This document shows, piece after piece, positions 22,813-36,100 of a stretch of 64,000 nt of DNA. Positions within the stretch are counted from its first letter, which is position 1, and each line of letters begins with the position of its first letter. The notes under the pieces were generated by a model. That model ran no database searches and was not told where the DNA came from. It saw only the letters and a list, made by a program, of their open reading frames with translations. Position numbers and translations under genes: made by a program. Origin of the DNA: Penelope pileata (lineage: Eukaryota; Chordata; Aves; Galliformes; Cracidae); NCBI GenBank assembly GCA_013396635.1, contig WBMW01004865.1, forward strand, positions 62,001 through 126,000. Direction: 5' to 3'.

Positions 22813-23436
22813 TTTCATTACCCCAAAAGTATAATTCTGAAATGCAACAGTATTCTATGGTTAAGTAAATTATCTAGAAATTTCAAACAAATAAGAAGCA
22901 TTTGGAGGAGCCCTCCTACTTCATTATGCTGGCCCACAACATCAGAGGCAGGTGTTGGTGGTATAACAGCAGAGGTTGAACCTTCCCACCAACATTTCAT
23001 TCCATTTTTTTGCTGTGTGACAGATGGCAGCAGAGGGACAGTCTGACACAATGGTGTCTGATGTGGAAGTGCATATGAAGCAAATGTGTGGAAATGAATT
23101 CCTCCATGCAGAAGAAACCGCACCCATTGACATTCATCAATGCTTGCTGAACATTTATGGAGACCAAATAGTGGATGTGAGCATAGTTAGGCAGTGGTGG
23201 TGCATTTCAGCAGTGGTGACATTGGGTCACCTTCACTGGTGCAGATTTTTATGAGTGCAGCATGCAAGCTCTTGTTCATTGCCGGTGAAAGTGCACAGCT
23301 ACTAGTGGTGACTATGTTGAATAACAGTGTTTAGTAGCAGAGAATTTGCTCTATCGAATAGTGTTGTTGTATTTTTTGAATCTGTTGTAGTTTCCATGGA
23401 AATAAAGAGGAGGCATTACTTTTGGAGTGACCTTCA
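22813..23436 (+). mobile_element. Internally deleted mariner element (Galluhop-like)
   Basis: The right end reads AATAAAGAGGAGGCATTACT then TTTGGAGTGACC. Its reverse complement (GGTCACTCCAAAAGTAATGCC) matches the terminal-repeat style of mariner elements, and the left end has a related CCCCAAAAGTATAATT. Between them is an N-terminal mariner transposase remnant (23054-23200), followed almost at once by the 3' part of the element. The catalytic D,D,D domain is absent. At about 620 bp it is roughly half the length of a mariner, so it is a non-autonomous, deleted copy. The exact family name is from recall of the avian Galluhop sequence. Confidence 0.75.
23054..23254 (+). pseudogene. Mariner transposase N-terminal remnant
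   Basis: The frame opens at a Met and contains the helix-turn-helix-like run with Ile-Asp-Ile-His, Leu-Leu-Asn-Ile-Tyr-Gly-Asp-Gln and Val-Asp-Val-Ser, typical of the DNA-binding part of mariner transposases. The family pattern is lost after about 23197, consistent with a small frameshift. The catalytic core is missing, so no active enzyme can come from this copy. Confidence 0.7.
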
Positions 23437-26400
23437 TATATTGAACTGTTTAATGGATTAAGTTTTGTTACCCTAATGATCTGACACCTTAGATTTTAAT
23501 TAGCTAATAATAAGAATGTTAATTAACATTCTGCAAGTAGTATGTTAAATTTTAACTGAAATTACTACATTTTTGTCACTCAAATTATATAAATGCTCTT
23601 ATGTTAATTTCAGGTAGTTACCAGTGTAAATACACATTCTAATTCCTGGTAGTTTTTAAAACCAAAAAGGAACAAACTTAGGACTTAAATAAGATTAGAA
23701 TTAGAAAGGCAGTATGTCATTTTCCATCTATTTTTATTATTATAGAAAAAATCTTCAGGTAGGTCACTGAATGAAACAACTGAACACAGCAGTGCAAATT
23801 AACCATCACCTTCCTTCATCCTTCTTACAGTTCTCTGTTCACAGAAAGTGCACTTTCAAAACTTATCCGCATAACTGGAATATGGTAAAAAAAAAAAAAA
23901 AAAACCTCTCAAATGATCTGTTTTAAAATCCATTTGAAATCTAGCATGTTTAAAAAAAGAAATAAGCTGCATGAGTCATGTATTTAGTCTTCCAGAAATT
24001 AGTTTTATATTCCATTGGAGTTAAGAGTTAAAACAATGGAATATTAAACTCCTCATCCTTGTGTTGGATTTTTATTCAATTCTTCAGTGTCCAAACATAG
24101 CCATAAAGCTCACACTACATTTTTATGCTTCTGGAAAACATTGAGTAGAAATCAGATGAAGATGAAACACAATACTTCTTCTGTGATCTTTTCAGTATGA
24201 CATTCAGAAAATGTGATGCATACATGCCAGATAAATTGAGCAGGGATACCATTTGTATGACACCATGTCATCTTGTTCAACTACATTCCATAAACCACTC
24301 TTTTCTTGTATCTTTTTTTAGTTGTTGAAACGTTATCACAACCAGATGTTGATACCAGATTAGAAATAACATTAATACTAAATATATATTTATTGCTTTT
24401 TAACAAGAAAAACATGTTCTGATCATATAGGAACACTGCTTGCCTGTGGTAGTTGGCACCAGTTTGAACTGTAAAAGCCAGACTTCTAATCTAGATCTTT
24501 CACAAATACCTACAGCCATGTTCTTATTAGGACATTTGACAAACATAAAACAAGCCTTCTGTGACTGTTCGTACAATGCACTTTAATTATTAACGTGAAA
24601 AAATAAGTCAGATCCACTTATGTCTAGCTTAATTCTGTATACACTTGCAGTTTATCATGCTTTCAGCTGTGCTAATATTTCTATGTACTTATCTGCTTCC
24701 CTTGATAGTTTTAAGAGACAGGTTTTTTAGACTTACTCTCCATCATCTTCTCAGCAGAAATGAGGATACTTCCCTGCCTCCTGTGAGTGCTATTAAGGAC
24801 ATCTTGAAGACTGTACATTCACTTTGGACAGATAACTGAGTTCCATAGATGCTGTCCTCTCTATATAGAAAATTGATGTAGTTTGTATATGTTGAGGTTA
24901 CAACTTCAATGAAATTAAGAAAAAAAGAATAATCAGACAGCCTTGAACTCTACTCACTTAGAATTATCAGCTTCTAAGTTAGAATTAGCTATTTTGGAAA
25001 CACAGCACAAACAGTGAAATCACATGTTTTGCAAGATCATGTTCCATAATTGGAAAATTCAAACAGCAAATATGTAAGATTCCAGGCATGCAAACTTAAA
25101 AATCATCAATTAACAGAAGGCTAAAAGCCATTTATTTTCTTCTAAGTGGTGTGTGTGTCCATAGGAAGTGTGTGTAGGGAAGGGGGTGGGGGACAACAAA
25201 AACACCCTAAGGAAAATAGCCACACACCTATTTAAAATAGTAAATATCAGGACATGAATTATCTGTCTATACAATTCTGCAGGTACTTTATATTTTCAGG
25301 TGACATAACGGCTTATTTTACTTATATTAAAATATTTGACGTGGAGATTCTGAGTCATGGAGATGAGAGAGTGAGTTCTCATTGAGAGAGATTTGGCAAG
25401 GGACAGGGGAGAAGAAAAAAAAGAGTCTAGGCAGATCTCTCTTATTAAAGATTATTTCTGCAGTAGCACCTAAGGGCCAGAAACCAGCATGAACTCCCTT
25501 GCTCCATGCGCTATAAATAACAAGGTTTCTAAAACATCCAACACCACACACACACACAAAAAAAAAAAACCCTACAGCTTATATATTCAAGTGCAAAGAC
25601 TAAAAAATTGCTTGTGCACTTCCTTCAATTTATAAAGTTTTGGGGAAAAGGAAAAGAAAAAAAGATTAGCAGCGACTCAGAAGGGCATCTTTAAAGATTT
25701 CCTGTTACTACTTGAAATTGTGTTCAGTAGCAACTCTGTAAGAGCATTAATTTACTTTTAAACACATTATTCTTCTGTATTTGGCTCTTCTCTTTTCTTA
25801 TAGCAACAGCTCATTTATTCAGATGTAAGAGAACAACATGATGCACATAACACACTAGTCACTCCAACCATGCAGCTACCAGGTTTCCCTATTATTTCTC
25901 ATTAGGAACTCAGTCCCAACAAATCTGCTCTCAATGAGCCTAGTACTTACCTAACCAGCAGTGAATAAAGGTCACTGAGTACTGGTTTCACTGATGTTAC
26001 AGCTGAGGAAGCCAGCTATAACATTCCGAAAGCCCTGCCACAGGCCTATTTGGGCTAATACCTGCTTGCAGCTTAGCGTGAGCTCATGCACAGACTTATC
26101 ATCACCAGGTTTTATGTTGTAGAACAGCTTTTGTTGTAGTATATCTGAATTAGTGGGAAAGAATCTCTCTTCTACCAGTTATAGTATTTGGTTTTCTTCC
26201 CAATCGACATTTTGTACTTTTCTGCAGTTTTCCATATCTCATCTCAGCTTTACAAAAGTGCATCCTCCAAATGTATCACTACTGTCATAGTTAAAAATTC
26301 AAAAGACAGAGGGTAACTGCACAATGTAGCTTCACTAAAGCTGTTAGGGTCAAACCAAACACATAGGTTGGAGAGGTCTCAATGTTTTTGTTTCAAAAAA

Positions 26401-28480
26401 CAAGCAAAACCACAACCACCTGGTGTTTCATGACATCATGGTATGTCTGTAGGCATATATCTATATGAATGGCTTGGTTTCTTTCCCCCCCACCCATCTG
26501 AATACACTACAGTGTTTTTTTCTGCACTATGAACATGAGCATTTCCATTGAGCACAGTGGAGGGAAAAGGATCAGGGCTTCCAGCTGAACTTGAACTTCA
26601 CACTGTGCGAACATGCTCTCAACTAGAAAAAAAAAAAAATATATATATATATATAGACACACACACACCTCTCACACAGACTATTAAAAGTGGGAAGCTT
26701 ACTGAGAAGCAGCTGCCTGGGACTGCTAACTAGCACTCAGAGTCCAGCATAGCATATACCAGAAGATAGACACAGACACAAGTTTGGTATGTTTATAATA
26801 AACCAGGAGTGAGATCTAGATCAAAGAAGCAGTCACTTCTTTGTGTGTCATTTTGCGTCACTTATGTTAGCAGACGCCTGCAGAAACTCTGCAGCCTCAG
26901 TTACTTTTTAGAAGAGAAAAAAAAAAAAGATTCAAGCCAGTAAAGGAGGAGAAATTATTATGGACAAACCTGATTATATCCTGAAAGCAAAGTATGATTT
27001 TTCTCCTAAGTAGCAGCTCTAACAGTTGACATATTTCCTCTCTTTAACTAGAACCATCTCCTTTCTCTGCTACTTTGTAACATTTTCTATCATTTTACAT
27101 CAACTATACATCTCCTCTAAATCAATCACAAGTGAAGGGGTAGTTGGCAGGCACCACTACAAAAATTCTAAGAGGAACACATACTGAAGATACAATGTTT
27201 TTTATTTGAAGTGTCTGAAGAAAACTGCAGACAGTAGGAAACTACCATCCAGCATATCCCAACATATAGCTGGCTGATCTTCAGAGACAGAGGAAGAGTC
27301 ATTTAGAAGACACAAATATATTTACAAGGAGGTACAACCAGTGTTTCAGAAGAACAATACTTTTATACTCCTGAGAGGGTAGACAGGACTGAAGGACTTG
27401 AAGGCTACTACACTATATTAAACGACAATTTTGGTCTTTATTTGTCAAACAACAGTCAGGTGCATCAGAAGTGTTTGCTAAATAGTACAATTAAGTTTGT
27501 ATTAAGCACAATGTTAAAAAAAAAAAAAAAGTTTCCAGAGCTGATCTTTCTATCGTTACTGCTATTGGACTGGCAACACTGAGCAGTAACAACTTGCATC
27601 AGCACAGTGGGAGGTCATTTTTTAGTTGGAATAGTTGAAAGTGTTAACAAGAAGTCAGTGCTCCTGTAACTAATGCTGCCCCATAATGTTTAATAAGTTA
27701 ATGGCAATGCAGCATACTGACAAGCAGCAAGCCAAGGGAAAGGAGGAGTGATAGAAAGAACGAAGTAATATTTCTAGTCTTGTTGTTTACTGGGGTTATA
27801 TTTATGACAGGTACTATAAAGTGCACATTTACTTCCTGTGAAACCCATCCAATAAAATTGCAACAGGATACCACTACTCCTTGATGTGTACTGTCCCTCA
27901 CCGCACACCTTTAAATACCAAGTATGATTTCTCCACCTTTTAAACCACTTTTTACCTGCAGTGTAAGGAAGCGGCTTTTAGGCAAAGAACAGTACCCAGG
28001 CAGGTTGCAAACAAAAGCAGTGAGAACTATCTGCCTGCAACAGAGCCTACTTGGCTGCTGGCTTTCAGCAGTCCACGGGTTCAAGCGTTGAAAGTTATCG
28101 TCACCTTAAGGGAAATTACACTGGATGCAGAAAGTAATGAGGAGAAATTTGTTAGAGGCAACCACCTCTTCCTGATATACTGCAACTTCTAATTAAACAC
28201 TTTGTTCAGTGTAAATTAAACAAACCAGAGTCCTACCATAGAGATGCAATTGAATTTTATTTATTGAAGTTATTTTAGTGGATGTACTTGGTGTGTCTAA
28301 ATACCTCAGAACTGACATCTTCTAGTTTCTCTTAGTAGATATATGTATTAATTTTAACACTGCTTCAATAACACCAAGAGAGCTGAATGACTAGTTTTTC
28401 AATATTTTTATGATATTTAGTCCAAGCTGGGATGTCACCAACATTCTATTAACTCCTCGGAGTTTTGATCTGTAAAAAGT
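23437..28480. other. Unannotated AT-rich sequence with simple repeats
   Basis: No gene was found. It contains an 18-base A run (23887-23904), an AC plus A tract (25543-25569), a compound A/AT/AC tract (26626-26669), and an A run near 27513-27526. Short open frames on both strands lack any recognisable domain. Confidence 0.6.
26626..26669. repeat. Compound microsatellite A / AT / AC
   Basis: A run of about 13 A passes into AT dinucleotides (about 26639-26655) and then into AC dinucleotides (26656-26669). Such tracts are slippage-prone and usually variable in length between individuals. Confidence 0.9.
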
Positions 28481-31400
28481 ACGTAATTGCATTTATTTTA
28501 TGAGACAAACAGCATGTTAGGTGAAATGGGCTGCCACTTTAACAATTCCAACCTTGGATAGCTGAAATCTGTTTGAGTATTTGGTGCTTCCACAAATTAT
28601 TCCCCCACCTCTCTCCCTGAAAAGCAGAAGCAAATCCTCTTGGTTCATTTGTCAGATCAGAAAAATAAAATTAAAACCCAGGCTTCTCAGAGGCTAAATT
28701 ATCACATGCTGCTGCATTAATTAGGGGACAGACTTCAAATGCTTCTTCAGTTCTGAGTGACTTGGAAACACAAAAGGCCCTGCAGGCAGCTTTTCCAGCA
28801 GCTATCTCACTTTCTCACCACGCCAGTATCTTCTCTATCGCACAAATGCTCCTTTCCCTCTTTGTAGTGGATTAAAACTTATCTCTGTTGAACAATGCTA
28901 CAGTATCACTTAAGCAGCCTGGCATGCCTTTCTGCTCCCCTCCCTCAGCTGCAATGACAGAAAAACATTTGCTACTATGGATTTGGGAGAAACTGAGTTT
29001 TAGCTGATCATCACTTATTTACCAGAAATTGGTCATGAAGTCTAGGGTCTGAAGCAAAGAAAAAAAAAAAAACATCACCACCACCACCACATAACATAAC
29101 TGACACCACTATGGACATTTTAGAGCTAAGGAGAGACACAGAAGCAGCATGAGATCAGTATGCAGGCCCAAAAACTGGGACAAGATGAGAGAACGCTTTT
29201 CTTTAGACTTTGGTTTCTGTTACAGAGCTTCGAGTCCAAATCTCAAAGAAGTGCCTATTTTGTACAACATTTATGTAACATGAAAACAGTCACGTTTCCT
29301 CCGTACTTACCTTCAGCACTAATCAATAAACCTGCTTTCTCACTCATCTAAGATTACAAATGAAACAAGAGCTTTTGAGTCATTTCTTAGAAGCAACTTT
29401 CTTTTTCACAATAATTTTGTCTTCATAAGAGTCAGTAGCTGCACCTTCACTAGCTGTAAGGGCTCTCATTTGTGAGGGCCTTTACTCACAGAAACAGTCC
29501 TGCCTATTCTCAGGTACTTCCTTTCCTTAGGCTTAAGAGTGTGTGCGTGTAGTGGGAATGGTGGTATGCTGTGGTATACTAGTTTGTAAGCTTAGAAGTT
29601 TCATGAAATGCTTTTAAATGGAAGAAAATATATGTTTTACTATCTTCATGAGAAGACCGTTTTAGAAGACAAAGTAAAGAGCCATAAAACCTGAGTTGTT
29701 TTTTTCCTCAGTCATTTTCATAGGAAAGTTTTGGGTCATATTTTGTTTAAGATAGAACAGAAGCCTTCTCATACCGCAGGCATTTTAGGACTGACACAAA
29801 AAGAAGCCTACCGTTATTCTCACTTCCCTGTAAAGACACACAGATTTATTTTTCATCTTTGCTTTCATTTCAGGAAAGAATACAGTACCATTTATTAACT
29901 TAGATCCAATCATACGAGGAATCCTCCTCTTCAGCAACAACTGAGGCATTTAGTATCTCACAGGAGCAGATTCTTTACCTCCTTTTCCCACTATTTACTT
30001 TATTGTGACAGTGGCTATGAAAAAGCAATAGGCAGAGACTTAATTCCACTGAAGTGGATGTAAGCACATACTTCTAAATCCTTTTCAATACAAGGGCTCC
30101 TAGAGGACAGAGTCAGCATTAATCACTACATTTAATAGCAAAGCATAGCTCTAATTCAAAATACTTTCACTCTTAAGGGTAAACCGAAACCAGGACTAGC
30201 AAACAGAGTTAAAAAAAAAAACCCAGCTCCTTACAAATAGAAGGATAATCACAAAGCCACCTATAGCTTAATACTCCTCATACCTGCATACTTTGGTCTT
30301 TCTCCAATCACACTGTACACCAAAGTTGCAAAGAGGCAGCAGGCACAAGCTTCTCTCTCTCCCAGGGCAGAGTCTTATTAGCACACCAGAACTACATAAC
30401 TTCCAATTCCTGTGCACAGAGAGACACTCTCGACTGCAGTTACATTCCGCATAGGCTAACGAGCTGAACCTGCCAAAGCCATCAGAGTGAATCAATTAAC
30501 ATCTGCCTCTGGATTTGCAGCACCTGCTAACAGGCTGGATTACTGGAGGAAGCCAGAGATACTCTCCCAGGGTACTCGGCAGTGTCAGAATACATTACAG
30601 TTATATAGCTGGTTTCCACAGTTGGTGCAAGTGGGGAAGTGTGTTGTTTAGCCCCTCTTGGCAAATGTGTGGGAATGTGCATTATTTTCAGTAATAAAAT
30701 TTCTTGCCAGAAGTGAAAGTAGCTAATTAATGTGCTGCTTTTTTTCACCCAACAGCAGGATAACTGGCACAGTGACTCACACATCTATCTGTCTATAAGC
30801 TTCAGAATGCTTTTTGCAACTTGAGCTATCTTCTGATGATTGACAAAGCCAGTCAAATGGAGTGGACATCTTTCTTGTTTCTTTTCTTTTCTTTCTTTTT
30901 TTTTTTTTGTTTGTTTTTTCCCATGTGCATATATATTAGCACAGGTGCTAAAAACATAGTGGTTTCTGTTCAGCTATCTATCAACGTACAAGTCAGTATC
31001 GTAAAGTGTACTGTTTTGCCAGACTTCTTATTACCTGTAATGTGATGAAGCAGACATAAACAATGGAACGGGCATAACAGACACGCTGTAGATTATCATG
31101 AAGATCTAAATGTCTGCAAGATGACAACGTCCAAGTGGAGGACAGCAAAACTTCTTTCTAAGCTTGTTGCATCTTTCTGGTAAATACAGACCCAGATTAT
31201 TCAACAGACACGTAGGAAATATTATTCTATACTATATTTTTCCTTAACAATTCGTTCTTAAGAAGATTGTGCTTGTATACTCTTCGTTCTGCAAAGGTTT
31301 CCTTTTGTCTTCAAGGTACCTTTTCTTTTTCTACATTACTACGCCCAAGTTTCATGTGGCTGATATGCTGATGTTAGACTACTGATCAGTGTTGTGTAAC

Positions 31401-32110
31401 TCGAATTCTATCTAGCTCTTCTTCTAGTCTGGTAACCTGCTGTTCTGGGTAAGTTGTATAGTTCTCCATACCCTAAAAGCTCAAGCACACAATGAAACCA
31501 GATGTAAGACATACTGGTTGTAAATTCTGAGGCTTGAATTCAGGTTAATACCTTTGATGAGGCTGCTACTGATACACAAAGAAAGAGAAAATGTCTTAAA
31601 ATTGCTGGATATATAATGCAAGGGAAAATGCACATGTTGAGTTAAATTGAAAATATGACCTTTTTTTTTTTATTTCCTGTGATCTTGTTTTGTCAATATC
31701 ATCATGAGTCATAAATCCTTTTGTGTTTAATTCCTTGCACAGGTATATTCCCTTAGACAAATAGTTAACATCTTTGCATGTTATACCTTAATTTGTTTTT
31801 GTGCAATGTGAGAGCTGTGAGAACAAATAAAATGAATTGTATTTGTTCAAGGGATTCATTCCCAGTCTCATGCTTAGTTGGTGTTGTTTCTGAGTTGTAT
31901 GGTCATGCCTACAGTTTTCCTATCACTGAAAAAATATATCTCTTCAAAGAAGGCACGTAAGAATTTCGAGGAAGAAAAATGGCTTATTAAATCAGTGATG
32001 GAAAGTGTTTCTGTAACATTGAATTTATAAATTTACCAGGAAGGAGAAGAGTAAAAATTTTACATTAGTTTTGCTTCTGTGTCTGGATGTTGCTTTTTAA
32101 AAGATTATAT
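28481..32110. other. Unannotated stretch with possible conserved blocks
   Basis: No gene is visible. Two segments (about 28500-28960 and 30490-30790) have balanced composition, TAATTA-type homeodomain-like words (TTAATTAGGG near 28718, CTAATTAATG near 30722) and little simple-sequence decay, which suggests conserved non-coding DNA. This is inference only. Simple repeats include an A run followed by CAC units (29060-29090) and a T-rich run (30872-30921). Confidence 0.5.
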
Positions 32111-32114
32111 GAGG

Positions 32115-32326
32115 TATTACATCCTCAAAAGAGAGGCTTCAGACTGGACATTAGGAAAATTTTCTTTACCATGAGGGAAGTCAAACACCAGAATACGCTT
32201 TCTAGAGAGGTGGCTGATGCCCTACACCTTTCAGCGTTCATCAGGGGGCATAATGCCCTCCTGTTTTAACTTTTTGTTCGTCCTGAAGTGATCAAGCAAT
32301 TGGAGCTCAAAGATGATCTCTTCCCA
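32115..32326 (+). mobile_element. CR1 LINE 3' end fragment (plus strand)
   Basis: The stretch GGCTTCAGACTGGACATTAG at 32131 and the following AAATTTTCTTTACCATGAGG step follow the CR1 3' region. The later part ends AGATGATCTCTTCCCAC, the usual approach to the CR1 3' terminus. The copy is diverged and 5'-truncated. It runs directly into a TCTAT array, which likely grew from the CR1 terminal ATTCT-type repeat. Confidence 0.75.
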
Positions 32327-32394
32327 CTATTCTATTCTATTCTATTCTATTCTATTCTATTCTATTCTATTCTATTCTATTCTATTCTATTCTA
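32327..32394 (+). repeat. (TCTAT)n pentanucleotide microsatellite
   Basis: About thirteen uninterrupted TCTAT units follow the CR1 3' end without a gap. CR1 copies end in short ATTCT-containing repeats, so this array probably expanded from the element's own tail. The perfect units suggest recent or continuing length change. Confidence 0.93.
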
Positions 32395-33056
32395 AAGGCT
32401 GTAAGTCACTAGGTTCTCAACTGTAAGGTGAACATACCTGTTCTCACCTTTACTGACTTTCCATATCAATAGGAAAACCTTGATGAAGTTTCCTCAGCTG
32501 TAGGAGTTATAAATTTGCTGTCATGTGTATGGATGACACATTGCCTTTTACTGCACATCATGATGTGTCCTATCAACTACAAAGAAAATAAATGGTGTAT
32601 TTGAGCTTGACACTGAAGTACAAGGCCAGCTGCTGCGGACCCCTTACCTGAGAATCCAGTGGGAGAAGGAGCGCATGTCCTGTACCTGTGAGAATGCAGA
32701 GAATGTCCCTTCTGGACATGTTTCATTTTCCCCTCTAGACATCTGTGGGGTTTGCCTGTCATCTACTGGGACTGACAACCTACATTGCATGAAGGGATGT
32801 GACAGTATGCATGCATACCTGCATTCTGAGACGTAGTTTTAAATTATTTTTTTTAATGATTGTGGCTTTCTCTAATCCTAAAGGAAATGAATGAGATGAA
32901 TTCTTAATAAGATTGCATTACTTCTAACAAATCTAAGTGTTTCATAGAGAAGTAATGGACGATTCTAATTATTCTGGGTGTCAGACCTACAACTAATGAA
33001 TCATTTATATGAGTACAAATTAAATTGAAATACCACACCGAAAGCAACTTCAGAAA

Positions 33057-33132
33057 ATAAATACATTAACAACCTTACTTAAATAAGAATATACATAAAT
33101 ACATTAAAAACCTTACTTAAATAAGAACATAG
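33057..33132 (+). repeat. 38-bp tandem duplication, two copies
   Basis: Copies at 33057-33094 and 33095-33132 are directly adjacent and differ at three positions. It is a simple local duplication; no further copies were seen nearby. Confidence 0.92.
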
Positions 33133-36100
33133 ATATTTTTCAAAATATATTTAATGGCATGGTTTAAAAATAACTTTTATTTTAAATTAATATTGAAACC
33201 ATGCTTTGCAAATTCTGCCTATTACTGTTTTATTAACGCAGAAATCCAGCAAGTGTATACTTGCAGGCATAAAGAATGGAGCGTTGAGCTCTTGACAATG
33301 TTTTTTTTTTTGCATTTACATTATCAATATGCAAAAGATAACATGACTGCGAAAATAGTTGCTGTATCTATACATGCGAGGAAACAGGTTGGAAAAAAAG
33401 ACTAACAAATAAAATTCATAAAAATATTATACTACTACAATTTTTTTGATAGAAGCTTGCCAGATTCTCTCAAATTCTCCTGACTCTTTTTTAATTCATT
33501 CCCTTCTTTCTTTCAAGCCTTCATTGAATCCTTTATCTTTTAAAGCAGTGTTGGTGAATCTTGAGACTGTCTTTACATGTTTTGGACAATGATGGCGACA
33601 AAGCTGCAAGGATTATACATGCCTTGGAATTTCTACCCTTGTTCAGTTATTACCACACCTCTTTTTCCTCATGTTAATATTGCTATTGTGGCATTAGAGA
33701 GCAAATCAAACTTTTCAACAAATCTCACTAGGAGCCATGCTAGATTTTGCAAGCTACGGGAAAAGTTTGGTTGGTAGGAAAACCTCCTCCAAAGTCTACT
33801 GAAATCAAAGGAATCTTTGCACTAACTAATGGGAACTGGGTGTAGGGTGGCTGAAATGCACTAGTCTCTCAGGTTGTTCATATTTGTTACTTTTTTTTTT
33901 TTAACAGAGAAGTAAAGTAATTCCAGACCTTCATTGCTTAATAATATCATTTGGTTACTTATCTTTGTACATTTGATTACATATCTTTGATTACATACAT
34001 ATCTTTGTTCCCTAACAGCAGTTTCTCTTTTCAAACCTAATTTTTTTAATTATTATTACTCTAGATACTTTCTAAACCCTCAGACTTGGCATTTCATCTC
34101 TGAATTCTTTCCAGGCTTTTATAAACACACAGTTGCTTCTCCATTTTGTGCCATCTTTGATGCCTCAGTAACACATGAAATTCGCAAGTTTTATTTTTGT
34201 TTTTGAAGACCTGTTCATGCTCAAGACTGATTTTCAATCAGCTATTTGTCTAATGTTCTAGACTGCATATTTCTTCCAAGCTTTCTCTACTGTGACTTAG
34301 AATGTGCTAATAAAAGCAGCTTGCACCTTACATTACTTGTATCTTGCATTCACATGTACTGACATTGACCTTCTCAAGAGTGTCACATGAAAAGGATCCA
34401 TCATCCCTCATCAGCTAGGTTCGGGACTTAGAGCTACTGTCTTTCTTATTCAGCCTACACATCTGTTTTCCTCCTCTGTAAACTTGGGTTTGGGATCAAA
34501 TGATGAAACTGAACATTACCTGGACGTTTTCTCTCTAAGGACTTAGCATATCTTTGGATCGAAACATTTGACATAATTAATGGATCTGGTAGAAGAAACT
34601 TGATTTTTATTCATGCTTCTATTTCACTCTGGTGCTGATTGTAAGTGCTAGCGATTGCAGAGCTGTAACTCTAACTATAACAGTAATTGTAGAGCTTGGT
34701 CCCTGTACCAAGCTGTACAACCACTACAAGTTTTACTACAATGGAAAGAAACATAATCCCTCTGTACAAAAGATGTCTGTTATGCTGCAAGGCTATAGTA
34801 GGGTGGTATTCTCTCATACCAAAATCTGCTGAGATCAAGATCAGAGAAAAATGACTATTAGAAAGGTCATTGCAGCTTCTTGCTTTTGTGCCATTTAGAA
34901 GCCACTTTTTTCATGTCCAAGTTCTGCTTGTTAGGAGTGAGTTTGTTACCCTCCCTCCTTGCAAGCACTGCAGTCCCCAATACAACCCTTGATTGCTCAG
35001 ACAAAGAAGCCATTCTTTGGCTGAAAATACTGAAATTCTTTGATATGAAGCCAGCCAAGAAAACTAATGCCTAACTGAATCAATCTCTCAGCTGCAAAAT
35101 GAAAAGCATACTAGATTAGAATGGAAAATAAGAGTAGAGGTGACTTTAGAGCCATGATTTTTTTTTTCTGCCTTTGTCAGTGGAAAAACTATAATTTTCC
35201 TTTATGTTCTCCAATGACAAAACATGATTTATGGCCAATTTTTTTTAAGTGTATTTATAGTTGTGCTCATGAAAGGTGCTGCACTGACAGCTCGCTAGGA
35301 TCCACTATTCTGTTAAAATACAGCTAAAGCAGAAGCAATGGTGAGAGAACACTTTTTTTTTTTGCCTCCTTCCCAGCTCTCCTCTGCAATGTGCTACACA
35401 GCAACTTTGCACTCCAGGCATGATAGATACTTAAAAAGAGAGAAAGGATTCTCAGGGCTTTAGGCTTAGGAAGGAAATATCATACAAATTTTCTCTAGAC
35501 AGATGTTCATGCTTTATGATATAACCATGTTATCAGCAGGGTAGAGGCAATGGTGGCAATGGTGTCTCATGGACGGAAAGTGTAAGATTATCTGTTGTGA
35601 AGGGAGAAATAGTTAAATTCTGCGGCATAAATCACTGTAAATTGTTGTTTTGGTATTGTATCACTGACAACAAATATAAAAATTTTGGAAGTCTGTAATG
35701 CTAAAGTAATTTTAGAGAAAAGAGAACGGGTGTTTTTAGAGAAAAGTAAGCTTATAGCTTATTTGTATGGGTTTCAAGCTGAAATCCTACAAATTTCATA
35801 TGATATACTTGCCTCTCAAGGTAGAACTGATAGGATATTATTTGTGGTTACTTGACTTCAGTCACGTGAAATGCATAGTAAGTGGCACACAGCTTTCAGA
35901 AGAATTAATTCATGTCAGAAATTCTATAAATAATGAACATTGATATGACTCACAACTGTGAGTTCCCTTGTGAGCCGACTGCAGGTGTGGAAAACAGAAA
36001 AAAGCAACATTGTCAATTAGAAAATGTACTTCTCATCCAATTTTCCCTAACTGGAATCTTTATCCAGTTTTCTTTTATCTGGAAAAAAAAAAAAAAGAGA

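Noticed and set aside
25174..25195. G-rich run considered as a second G-quadruplex
   Set aside because: Only three usable G tracts are present.
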